Below are positions 32,857-40,617 of a DNA stretch of 64,000 nt, one piece after another. The translations under genes and the position numbers were made by a program. Origin of the DNA: an uncultured Rhodopila sp. Lineage in GTDB: Bacteria; Pseudomonadota; Alphaproteobacteria; Acetobacterales; Acetobacteraceae. How positions within the stretch are numbered: position 1 is the first letter of the stretch; each line of letters starts with the position of its first letter. The stretch covers positions 1 through 64,000 of the forward strand of contig CAIZFE010000076.1 in NCBI GenBank assembly GCA_903932145.1, given 5' to 3'. Below the pieces are notes generated by a model that saw only the letters and a list, made by a program, of their open reading frames with translations, was not told the origin of the DNA and ran no database searches.

Positions 32857-34104
32857 TCAACGCGACCCGGGGCCGAGCAGCGCGAGGGCCGCATCGGACC
32901 CGGCGAGGATTTCCACCAGCCGGGCCTGATCGGCCACCGACAGACGTTCCTGCACGGCAGGGCTCTCAATCGCCGCAGCCGCCTTGCCCAGCAACAGATC
33001 GTAGGTGACGCCGCCGCCGATTTTGCGTGCCTCGGATTCCAGCACGCGCAGACCCCGCGCCACGGTCTCCAACGCGGACATCTGTGCCGCGTCCGGCAGG
33101 CTGGCCAGCCGCCCTAACGGCAGCAGCAGGTCGTCCTGGAGTTCGGACGCGAACCGCTGCCGGCATCCGGTATCCAGCCGATCGCGCACCGCATGCAGTT
33201 GGGCGCGACGTGAGGACGGCGCGTTGGCCTTTTCCAGCGATCCAAGCAGCGCGGCGATGTCTTTCACCGCGCCGGCGGAGTCCGCCAGTGACCCCGTGGC
33301 GATTCTGGTCTCGACCCCGCCTGCCACCTCCAACCTCTGCAATAGCAGATCCGTTGCCTGATCTGAGGCGGCCTGCACCGCCGGCGCGTCCAGTCCCGTC
33401 TGCAAGGCTGCCAATACTGCCGCCGCCTGCGGCAAACGCGTCAACAGAAGCGTGATCATCATCGGCAGGGCGTTGCTGTTCGCGGCCCGGATACGGCCCA
33501 AAATCTCACCGATGGCCTCGGCCCGGGGCGGCAACAGGCCATTGGCGGTTGCGGCGCACATCGCATCCAGCGCCGGGGCCTGCGCGAGCAAGGCGGAGAT
33601 CGTGCCAGCGAGCTGGCGGTAGGCGGTGTCTCCAAGTTCGGTTACGGACCAGGAGTCCGGCACGTCCGGTTCCGCCAGGATGAGGGCCGCCGCCGGCCAA
33701 AGCGATTGGCCGAGACGGGCGATCAGGTCGGTCTCGGCATCGGTATGGCCGGACCCGCCGGCGTCGATCGCGGCCCCCGCCTGAGCCATGCTCCGGAGCA
33801 CATGGGCCGCGATGGGCGTCACCGCCGTGCGGGGTATCGTCAGATGGTCAGGCCGCCACTTTGGCGCCGGTACGATCAGCGGATCGAGCGGATGAAACAG
33901 CAATCTGGCAAAGCGCAATGGTCTGGGCGGCCGCAGTTCGACCAGACGTTGCCGCAGCGGGGCGATCAGATCGTCGGCGGCGCCGCGTGCCATCAAGGCA
34001 TCGACAGTTGCCACGATGCGCATGACCTGAGGGTCGCTGGCCTGCGCGAGTTCCTGCCGCAGCGCGCGTATCGCAGGCTCGCCGGTTCGCGCGGATTCCG
34101 TCAT
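32857..34104 (-). CDS. hypothetical protein, alpha-helical (415 residues)
   Basis: I do not recognise a family. The 415-residue protein is almost entirely helical and rich in Ala, Leu and Arg, with no signal peptide or membrane helix. The N-terminal part includes 'PPRPLRFARLLFHPLDPLIVPAPKWRP', a proline-rich block (about 58-84). Its ATG and the stop of the preceding gene share one base (TGATG), so translation is tightly coupled and the two products probably work together. Clean codon usage and the coupled arrangement argue that it is a real gene. It has no terminal features to suggest secretion. Confidence 0.7.
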   Translation of the reverse strand: MTESARTGEPAIRALRQELAQASDPQVMRIVATVDALMARGAADDLIAPLRQRLVELRPPRPLRFARLLFHPLDPLIVPAPKWRPDHLTIPRTAVTPIAAHVLRSMAQAGAAIDAGGSGHTDAETDLIARLGQSLWPAAALILAEPDVPDSWSVTELGDTAYRQLAGTISALLAQAPALDAMCAATANGLLPPRAEAIGEILGRIRAANSNALPMMITLLLTRLPQAAAVLAALQTGLDAPAVQAASDQATDLLLQRLEVAGGVETRIATGSLADSAGAVKDIAALLGSLEKANAPSSRRAQLHAVRDRLDTGCRQRFASELQDDLLLPLGRLASLPDAAQMSALETVARGLRVLESEARKIGGGVTYDLLLGKAAAAIESPAVQERLSVADQARLVEILAGSDAALALLGPGSR

Positions 34105-35219
34105 CAGAGGCTCATGGCGCGCAGCGTTTCGTTGCGCTCGACCAGGCCGAACGACGCGCTGCCGTTGCGCCAGGTGTTGTCATGGCTGGTCACCCGGCAC
34201 ACCGGATCCATTGCGGCGGCCGGGATGGCGATGCCGTCCCAGTCCATCGCCTCGCGCGGAAGGACCGGTATCACCGGGATCATTTCGAACAAGGCGGCCC
34301 GCCGCGTTGCGTCGGTGGCGGCCGCCAGCCAGAGCAAGGCGACCCGTTCCCATCCGTCCAGCAGCGCATCGCAGCGCCCCGACCGGGCGATGACCTCGGT
34401 GCGGGCCGAACACCAGGATTTCAATAGTCCCACCGGATCGGCGAATGGCAGTCGGGTCGCCTGGAGCAGCGCCGCTCCGGTGTCGCCGGCCGATTGCATC
34501 GCTGCCGTCACCAACCGGCCAAGCCCGGCGATTTCGTCGTTTGGCCCGTCGGACAGCCAGGATGCCATCGCGGCGGAGGTTTCCCGCAGGCGGAGGATCA
34601 GGCGGGGAATGCGCGCGGCCTGATCGTCGGCGGCGACGCCAATCGGGGAGAAGGCGTCGCCCATCGCGGCGAGACCGCCGGCCAGATACGACGCCGGACG
34701 GCCGATCTCCTTCGCGACAAGATGCACGGCGGCGCTCGCTCGGCGGTCGCGATCGGGCGTTCGTTCCAGCAGCGATGTGGCCTTGATGCCGTCCGGGTCA
34801 ACCTGTTCCACCACGCCCATCAGCAGCAGGAAATGGGAGAGCAGGCGCTGGGACCGATCCGCCGCGATGGAAGTCTCCGCCGCGGCGGCGGCGTCGCGCC
34901 CGGCGTGGCCTTCCAGCGCGACGTCCAGCGCGGCGGCCCGAATGCTGGCGGTATCGATGTCGCGCAGGGCGGAGCAGCGGCGGAACAGCATGGTGTCATG
35001 CACGGTCGGCTTGCACAGCGCACCGACTCCCGGCCAGTGCACGATATAGACGCCGCGTCCGCCGGAGGGGTTCGGCACCACCAATTCGATACCGGTGCGG
35101 CTGGATTCCCGGATGCGGGCGCCGGCCAACAGCGGCGTCGTGAACGGGGCGGCGATCCCCCGGGTTCGGAAGGTCGCCGGCTGATGGTTTTCGATCAACG
35201 GGATCGCGGTTTCGGTCAT
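34104..35219 (-). CDS. hypothetical protein, partner of the downstream helical protein (371 residues)
   Basis: No family is recognised. The first 90 residues look like a beta-rich domain ('GIELVVPNPSGGRGVYIVHWPG'), whereas the remainder is helical and Ala/Arg-rich, similar in texture to the following gene product. No signal peptide, membrane helix or known catalytic motif is visible. It is first of a two-gene unit; its stop overlaps the next ATG by one base. Upstream, 35220-35342 contains only a hairpin (35295-35315). Confidence 0.7.
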   Translation of the reverse strand: MTETAIPLIENHQPATFRTRGIAAPFTTPLLAGARIRESSRTGIELVVPNPSGGRGVYIVHWPGVGALCKPTVHDTMLFRRCSALRDIDTASIRAAALDVALEGHAGRDAAAAAETSIAADRSQRLLSHFLLLMGVVEQVDPDGIKATSLLERTPDRDRRASAAVHLVAKEIGRPASYLAGGLAAMGDAFSPIGVAADDQAARIPRLILRLRETSAAMASWLSDGPNDEIAGLGRLVTAAMQSAGDTGAALLQATRLPFADPVGLLKSWCSARTEVIARSGRCDALLDGWERVALLWLAAATDATRRAALFEMIPVIPVLPREAMDWDGIAIPAAAMDPVCRVTSHDNTWRNGSASFGLVERNETLRAMSL

Positions 35220-35294
35220 CCGGGCAGTATTGCCGCAAAAAGATGAACAAAAGGTTACCTGAAGCGATTTTTTTCCAGATTTATGAATGGGATC

Positions 35295-35315
35295 AAAGGG
35301 TGCGTCGCACCCTTT
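35295..35315 (-). terminator. hairpin after the M20 amidohydrolase gene
   Basis: A 9-base stem AAAGGGTGC (35295-35303) and GCACCCTTT (35307-35315) with a 3-base loop lies 27 bases beyond the stop of the minus-strand amidohydrolase gene. Only a modest T-rich stretch follows (GATCCCATTC), so termination is likely but not certain. Confidence 0.5.
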
Positions 35316-35342
35316 GCGGGTTCGGGCATAGCCCGACCTGTC

Positions 35343-36545
35343 TCATGCCTTGGCGAGAATGGCCGCCGCCGCGTCGGCAAACACCTGGCACCCCAGCACG
35401 ATATCCTCGTCCCGCGTATTCTCCGTATAGTGATGGCTGATGCCCCCAATGCTGGGCACGAACAGCATCGCCGACGGCAGCACCTGAGCCAGGATTTGCG
35501 CGTCATGTCCTGCCCCGGAGGGCATCGGCTGGGACAGGCCGGGCGCATGGGTTTGCGCGGCGGCCTGGAGAGCGCTTCGAAATCCCGGGTCCATGATGCT
35601 TGGATCAGTAGCGCTGCGATAGACGATGCTGACCTCGCAGGGGCCTTTGGCCGCCTCCGCCACCAGTTCAGTCAGCGTGGCATCCAGCGCTTCCAGCGTG
35701 GCCTGTTCAGTATCGCGGAACTGGAACACCAGTTCCGCGCCGCCCGGCACGATGCTCGCCGCACCCGGTTCCAGCTTGATGTCGCCCGTCGTCCACACCG
35801 TCCGGGGTCCGGCGATCTTCGGAAACCGGTCCTCGATCGCCGCCACAAGTTTCACCAAGGCGACGCCGGCATCCTTGCGCACTGACATCCGGGTGGTGCC
35901 CGCATGGTTCTGCTGGCCCTTGAACTGGATGCGGAACCGCCGACTGCCGACAATCGCGGTGACGATCCCAAGGCGCAGATGGTGATCCTCCAGGTCGGCG
36001 CCCTGCTCGATATGCGCCTCCAGATAGCCCCGGTACCGCGCCGTATCGATCTTCTGACGCGGCCGGCCGGAGAAGCCGGCCTGGCGCAACGCGTCCCGCA
36101 ACGACACGCCCGTTTCCCGGTTGCCGCACACATCGATTTCTTGCTCGGTCAGCAATCCGCAGAATGACCGGCTGCCGGGGAAGGAGCCGAAATGGCCTTC
36201 CTCATCCGCCCAGGTGGCGACGTCGATGCCGCGCCCGAGGGTGCGAGCGACTTCCAGCCCGTAGATGACGCCCATGACGCCGTCGAGCCAGCCGGCGTGA
36301 TTTTGGGTCTCCATATGGCTGCCCATCAGCAACTTGCGGCCCGGCCGGGGATCACGGCCATAGACGTTGCCGATGCCGTCGATCGAACTGTCCAGCCCGG
36401 CCTCGGTCATTCGGCCGGCGAGCCAGTGGCGAGCCTGCACGTCTTCGGGCGAGAAGGTGGGACGATGCACGCCGGTTTTGTAACGTCCGATGTCTCGCGC
36501 CGCGTAGAGGTCACGCAGTAGCCGGTCACCGTCAATCGCGGGCAT
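35343..36545 (-). CDS. M20-family Zn-dependent amidohydrolase (N-carbamoyl-L-amino acid hydrolase/allantoate amidohydrolase type)
   Basis: A 400-residue binuclear metal hydrolase. Metal ligands and catalytic residues are visible: 'GSHMETQNHAGWLDGVMGV' (His and bridging Asp, where the family has GSHLDTQ), 'WADEEGHFGSFPGS' (catalytic and metal Glu), 'LEAHIEQG' (His) and 'GISHHYTE' (His). The middle 'QNHAGTTRMSVRKDA' belongs to the dimerisation domain. Enzymes of this group release CO2 and NH3 from N-carbamoyl amino acids, ureidoglycolate or allantoate. It diverges from the binding protein gene at 36852 and could process the imported compound. Confidence 0.88.
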   Translation of the reverse strand: MPAIDGDRLLRDLYAARDIGRYKTGVHRPTFSPEDVQARHWLAGRMTEAGLDSSIDGIGNVYGRDPRPGRKLLMGSHMETQNHAGWLDGVMGVIYGLEVARTLGRGIDVATWADEEGHFGSFPGSRSFCGLLTEQEIDVCGNRETGVSLRDALRQAGFSGRPRQKIDTARYRGYLEAHIEQGADLEDHHLRLGIVTAIVGSRRFRIQFKGQQNHAGTTRMSVRKDAGVALVKLVAAIEDRFPKIAGPRTVWTTGDIKLEPGAASIVPGGAELVFQFRDTEQATLEALDATLTELVAEAAKGPCEVSIVYRSATDPSIMDPGFRSALQAAAQTHAPGLSQPMPSGAGHDAQILAQVLPSAMLFVPSIGGISHHYTENTRDEDIVLGCQVFADAAAAILAKA

Positions 36546-36851
36546 GCAAACACTCCAATTTCAGGGGGCAATGCAGCATGTTTTGGCGCCTTGCGTCCAG
36601 CGAGGAAAGTCGATTCCGCGGCTCTCGATTTAGCATCCAGGGCCGAGGATGCCGCCCTTGTTGTCACACCTCGATTCACCGAAGCGATCTTTGCTTAAAG
36701 TGTCGCGTTGGCTACCGGGAGAGGGGTGCCGGATTCTCGTTGAGGGTTTCTCCTCCTCCATGAGATTGGCGCCCTCGACCGGTGTCGGCCGGCGTGACTC
36801 GGTGACGGTAAAGGTCGAATGTATCGCCAAGGATATCGGGGAGGATACGCG
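36546..36851. other. divergent intergenic region, no gene seen
   Basis: These 306 bases separate the amidohydrolase and binding-protein genes and should hold both promoters. I see no RNA gene, repeat or clear dyad. The only firm signal is GGGGAGGA at 36838-36845, which sets the downstream TTG start. Confidence 0.4.
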
Positions 36852-38042
36852 TTGCTCAGGAGTCTGGCTTATCTGGCTGTTGCCTGCCTATTGCTGGCCG
36901 TCAGCGCGCGGGCGGAAGAACCCGGCATCACCGCCACGTCGATCAAGATCGGTAACACCGCCCCCTATGGCGGCCCCGTTTCCGCCTACAGCAACATCGC
37001 CAAGGCCGAGGCGGCATATTTCGCCATGTTGAACGATCAGGGCGGCATCAACGGCCGCAAAATCGAGTTCGACTCGCTGGATGACGGCTACAGCCCGCCA
37101 CGCGCGGTTGAGCAAACGCGCCGGCTGGTCGAACAGGACGGCGTGGCCTTCATCGGCGGTTCGGTCGGGACTCCATCGCTGGCGGCCACCGAACCGTATC
37201 TGAACAGCCGCAAGGTGCCACAGATTTTCGTGGTCAGCGGTGTGGACCGGATGCATCAGCCGAAAACCTATCCCTGGACCGTTGGCTGGCCGCCCAGTTA
37301 TCGCGGCGAAGCTCGGGTCTTCGTTCGTCATATCCTGCACGACGCACCGGATGCGAAAATCGCGCTGATCTACCAGAACGACGACCTCGGGAAGGATGAA
37401 CTGCAAGGGGTCAAGGATCTGCTGGGCGATGCGTTCGACCGAAGCGTGACGGTTGCGTCTTACGAGGTCACCGATCCGACAGCGGACTCACAGGTCGCCA
37501 GCCTGCAGGCCGGCGGCGCACGCTTCCTGCTGATCGCGGCGACGCCGAAATTCGCGGCGCAGATTATTCGCAAAGCGTATGATACCGGCTGGAAACCCCA
37601 GATTTACATGAGTTTTGTTGCCAGTTCCATCACCGGAACCCTGGTCCCGGCCGGCGTGGAACGGGCGGTCGGCGTCATCAGCAGCGCCTACCTGAAAGAC
37701 CCCAACGACCCGACGTGGCGCGACGATGCCGACATGGCGGCCTATCGGGCCTTTTTCGCCAAATACATGCCCGGCAGCGACATCGGCGATAGTTTCTTCG
37801 AAAGCGGCTACACTATTGGCAAAGCCATCGTCGCCACGCTGCGGCAATGCGGCGATGATCTGTCGCGGGAGAACATCATGCGTCAGGCATTGCATCTGGA
37901 CGGTGTGGGGTCCGAGGTTCTGCTGCCGGGGATCAGGATGAGCACGACGCCGGCCGAGAACGATCCGCTGCACCAGCTTCAGCTTGTCCGCTTCGATGGC
38001 AAGACCTGGGTGCGGTTTGGAGAGATGCTGAGTAGCCGGTAA
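36852..38042 (+). CDS. periplasmic branched-chain amino acid-type ABC substrate-binding protein
   Basis: A 396-residue type I binding protein (LivK/Peripla_BP_6). The chosen TTG start at 36852 has GGGGAGGA six bases upstream and gives a clean Sec signal, 'LLRSLAYLAVACLLLAVSARA'. An in-frame ATG at 36819 would add an unneeded charged leader. 'ITIKIGN-T-PYGGPVSAYS'-like ligand-pocket start, 'MLNDQGGINGRKIEF' and 'ALIYQNDDLGKDELQG' are the typical lobes. No permease or ATPase gene follows, so it is an orphan binding protein and may use distant components. A TauD dioxygenase follows 19 bases later, probably in the same transcript. Confidence 0.88.
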   Translation: MLRSLAYLAVACLLLAVSARAEEPGITATSIKIGNTAPYGGPVSAYSNIAKAEAAYFAMLNDQGGINGRKIEFDSLDDGYSPPRAVEQTRRLVEQDGVAFIGGSVGTPSLAATEPYLNSRKVPQIFVVSGVDRMHQPKTYPWTVGWPPSYRGEARVFVRHILHDAPDAKIALIYQNDDLGKDELQGVKDLLGDAFDRSVTVASYEVTDPTADSQVASLQAGGARFLLIAATPKFAAQIIRKAYDTGWKPQIYMSFVASSITGTLVPAGVERAVGVISSAYLKDPNDPTWRDDADMAAYRAFFAKYMPGSDIGDSFFESGYTIGKAIVATLRQCGDDLSRENIMRQALHLDGVGSEVLLPGIRMSTTPAENDPLHQLQLVRFDGKTWVRFGEMLSSR

Positions 38043-38061
38043 AATCACGAAAGAGGAAACT

Positions 38062-38940
38062 ATGTCTTTGGAACTCCGCCCGCTTCATCCACTGTTTGCC
38101 GCTGAGGCCAGTGATATCGATCTGCGTCAGGCGCTGGAACCGTCGCAGGTAAGCGCGATCGAACGCGCGATGGACGAATATGCCGTGCTGGTGTTTCGCA
38201 ACCAGGCGCTCAGCCAGACGGAGCAGGTGCGGTTCGCCGAATCCTTCGGCCCGCTGGATCTCGGTCTGCGGAAGCTGCATGGCGGCGCCGCGCATCGGCT
38301 GGATTACGAGGCGCTGATCGACATCTCCAACGTCGCGCCGGACGGATCGCTGGCGCAGCGGGATTCGCGAAAGGTGGTCAGCAACATCGCCAACCAGCTC
38401 TGGCACAGCGACAGTTCGTTCCAGCAACCAAAGGCTCAATATTCCATGCTGTCGGCGGTCGTCTTGCCTTCCAAAGGCGGCGAAACCGAGTTCGCCGATC
38501 TGCGGGCGGCCTATGACGCGCTTCCGGACGATCTTCGGGGCGAGATCGCGGGGCTGGAGGCGGAACATTACGCGCTGCACTCGCGTATTTTGTTGGGCGA
38601 CACGAACTACACCGCCGAACAGATGGCCACGATCCCGCCGGTGCGGTGGCCGTTGGCGCAGATCCATCCCGGCTCCGGCCGGCCGTTGCTGTTCGTCGGC
38701 GTGCATGCGCGGGAGATCGTCGGATATTCGTTGGCGGAAGGCCGCATGCTGCTGTCCGATCTGCTGGAGCACGCGACGCAGCGTGAATTCGTCTATCACC
38801 ACGGATGGCAGGTCGGCGATCTGGTGATGTGGGACAACCGCAGCACGATCCATCGCGGCCGGCGCTATGATCTGACCGAGCGGCGGGAACTGCGGCGGAG
38901 CACGACGGAAGATTTGCTGCCGGTTAGAATGGTTGCATAG
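38062..38940 (+). CDS. TauD/TfdA family dioxygenase (second copy)
   Basis: A 292-residue Fe(II)/2-oxoglutarate oxygenase. H-x-D is in 'NQLWHSDSSFQQ', the distal His in 'WDNRSTIHRGRRYD' and the 2-oxoglutarate Arg in 'ELRRSTTEDL'. The insertion after the H-x-D motif and the 'LFVGVHAREIVGYSL' block are closer to TfdA/alpha-ketoglutarate 2,4-D dioxygenase-like enzymes than the copy at 16888. GAAAGAGGAAACT precedes the ATG. It follows the orphan binding protein, suggesting uptake plus oxidation of the same organic acid. Confidence 0.88.
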   Translation: MSLELRPLHPLFAAEASDIDLRQALEPSQVSAIERAMDEYAVLVFRNQALSQTEQVRFAESFGPLDLGLRKLHGGAAHRLDYEALIDISNVAPDGSLAQRDSRKVVSNIANQLWHSDSSFQQPKAQYSMLSAVVLPSKGGETEFADLRAAYDALPDDLRGEIAGLEAEHYALHSRILLGDTNYTAEQMATIPPVRWPLAQIHPGSGRPLLFVGVHAREIVGYSLAEGRMLLSDLLEHATQREFVYHHGWQVGDLVMWDNRSTIHRGRRYDLTERRELRRSTTEDLLPVRMVA

Positions 38941-38955
38941 ACAAAGGAATGGTGC

Positions 38956-39129
38956 ATGGGGAAAAGTCCGGTCCAGCGCGTGGTCATGCAGAAAAGCAAA
39001 AAAAACGTCGCGCAGGATCGTTTGGGTGATTTCTTCCGATATCGGCTATCGTTCCAATCTATCATTACGACGAGCGCGTCTGAGACGCGACAATCTGATT
39101 CACAACCCGGTGGTTTCAGATTTAGCTAG
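38956..39129 (+). CDS. possible small protein (57 residues)
   Basis: A short frame with AAAGGA seven bases upstream of its ATG. The product is basic at the N-terminus ('VMQKSKKNVAQDRLGDFFRYRL') and Ser/Gln-rich after that. No family is recognised and chance cannot be excluded; base composition here is lower in GC than in neighbouring genes. Confidence 0.25.
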   Translation: MGKSPVQRVVMQKSKKNVAQDRLGDFFRYRLSFQSIITTSASETRQSDSQPGGFRFS

Positions 39130-39291
39130 GCGAATCGGTGAGATTGTGATTTTGTGGCATCGTTGTTCGACCCTAGCAGGGCCGTTCGACCGGCGAATGA
39201 TATTAGCGGCCTCGCCGAAATCAGCCACCGTTTCGGGACTGGTTGGATACGCCTAAGTCTGCCCTCTAGGTTCGGTCGCCGCTACCAGAGC

Positions 39292-39483
39292 ATGGAGATA
39301 CCTTCGCTCAATCCCGAGCGCCGGTGTCTTCTTATGCTCGAGTATCTGATGAAAATCGAAATCACGAACCCGAAGGTCGTCATCGCCGTGTCTATCGGAG
39401 TAGGACTGGTGATACTGGTGATTTACCATCCAGACGTCTTCTTATCGGTGCTCCCGAGCGTCTTGAAATCCGTGCTCCGCTGA
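39292..39483 (+). CDS. possible small single-span membrane protein
   Basis: A 63-residue frame (or 44 residues from the ATG at 39349) with one hydrophobic segment, 'VVIAVSIGVGLVILVIYHPDVF', preceded by a short charged leader. No ribosome site is convincing. The rest of 39130-39629 shows nothing that I can support. Low-GC composition of 38941-39630 suggests recently acquired or decaying DNA. Confidence 0.25.
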   Translation: MEIPSLNPERRCLLMLEYLMKIEITNPKVVIAVSIGVGLVILVIYHPDVFLSVLPSVLKSVLR

Positions 39484-39629
39484 AAGCAGAATCTGATCGG
39501 AGTTCGGCTCCAAGTCGGCCGATACATTTATCGCCGCTCGCCTTGAGCAAACCCGCGCGTTGCCCATCGAAGAACACTGAGGCTTGCGTAAGCCGCCAAC
39601 CAAGCGGCACGGGAACGATGGGCGGAAGA

Positions 39630-39653
39630 ACCCCGCCGTTCGACGGGCGGGGT
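39630..39653 (-). terminator. intrinsic terminator downstream of the LIN-repeat peptide gene
   Basis: An 8-base perfect stem, ACCCCGCC (39630-39637) and GGCGGGGT (39646-39653), with an 8-base loop. Read on the minus strand it is followed by TTCTTCC. It begins 9 bases after the stop codon of the small gene at 39663, so it supports that gene being transcribed leftward. Confidence 0.65.
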
Positions 39654-39662
39654 ATTTGACGG

Positions 39663-39842
39663 CTAGCCGTTGATCAGTGGTTTGCCCATCAGAGGTTTGG
39701 CAGGCAGCACGTTGGCGGTCCGGGACGAATTGATCAGCCCCTTGGAAATCTGGTCGGTAGGCGTCGGAGGATTGGCCGGCGGCTCGGCGGCAGGCGGTGT
39801 CGAGTTGATCAGGCCCATGGGGATCAGAAGGTTGTCGGTCAC
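39663..39842 (-). CDS. small peptide with repeated LIN motifs (59 residues)
   Basis: GTG 39842 opens a 59-residue frame preceded by GAAAG. The product begins 'TDNLLIPMGLINSTPPAAEPP', continues with a Pro/Ala/Thr stretch, then 'QISKGLINSS', and ends 'LMGKPLING'. The tripeptide LIN recurs three times (twice as GLINS), separated by proline-rich linkers, and the last copy is at the very C-terminus. A terminator follows. No homologue is recognised. It could be a ribosomally made peptide precursor, a motif-bearing adaptor with repeated short binding motifs, or an orphan small protein. No modification enzyme is adjacent. Confidence 0.5.
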   Translation of the reverse strand: MTDNLLIPMGLINSTPPAAEPPANPPTPTDQISKGLINSSRTANVLPAKPLMGKPLING

Positions 39843-39944
39843 ATTTGGCTTTCAATTGCGAAATCGACAATATATTATTATGGCTACGATTCGCGCTATC
39901 GGTTTGTGATGGCGCCGCTTACTGACACATTCGAGCTTGAACCG

Positions 39945-40244
39945 CTAAGGCGACGTGCATTGTGTTATCATGCCGGTGTGAAAGCATGTTGTCGGTGCCG
40001 GTCGGCTCTGTGTGTAGCCATTAGCGAAAGCCGAAGCGCCGAGCAGTAGCATTGCGGGCGCGGCGTCGTTCTCGCTTGCCTGTTGCGCTTTCCGTGCCTC
40101 GTTTCTGGCGTTATGCTGTTCGATGCAACGGTCCCACGTAGGAACGTCGAAGGCTTTTTGGCATTCGCGGACCTCCATTTCGTCTTGGGAAACGCAGCCC
40201 GACAGTGCAAGCAGAAGTGCGACGACAGGTGCCATTTTCGTCAT
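39945..40244 (-). CDS. small lipoprotein
   Basis: A 99-residue protein with a lipoprotein signal: 'MTKMAPVVALLLALSGC' has the lipobox L-S-G-C with Cys at residue 17. The mature part is polar, with 'VRECQKAFDVPTWDRCIEQHNARNEARKAQQ' (in part) forming a helix with two cysteines, then a Gly/Ala-rich segment and a C-terminal pair of cysteines. GGAGG lies eight bases before the ATG. Family unknown. It is likely anchored in the envelope. Confidence 0.72.
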   Translation of the reverse strand: MTKMAPVVALLLALSGCVSQDEMEVRECQKAFDVPTWDRCIEQHNARNEARKAQQASENDAAPAMLLLGASAFANGYTQSRPAPTTCFHTGMITQCTSP

Positions 40245-40617
40245 TCGTGATCCTCCATTATTTCACTTGGCACATAACCATGCCGAGCCGAGAATGTGCA
40301 ATCTCCGGTTAGGGTCATTGTGATCGCGTCAAAGTCGCAACGGATGTCCTGGCCGGCAACTACGATGTTCGGCGATACCAATCAGCCCCACGCGCGTCAG
40401 CAGCACGAAACTATCATCATGCCGAACCTTCGTCCGATCGCACGCCTGGTTCCAGACCCCATCGTCCAACAGGACGGAAAGCGGGAGTGATCAAAGAAAT
40501 CGACCCACTTCGTTATGCAACTGGTAAGACGCCGCTCGACGAACTGCTGTCCTTGCGCCACGAAGGCCGTCGGTATTGAATCTGCTTTAAGTTCGCTGAC
40601 CCTGTTTCGGAGTTCCC
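40245..40617. other. intergenic stretch with a doubtful 30-residue frame
   Basis: These 373 bases hold no clear gene. One short plus-strand frame, GTG 40487 to 40579, encodes 30 residues ('IKEIDPLRYATGKTPLDELL' and a short basic end) that look protein-like and have GGAAAG upstream. It may be a small gene or the leftover tail of a lost one. The rest shows no RNA or repeat. Confidence 0.3.
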
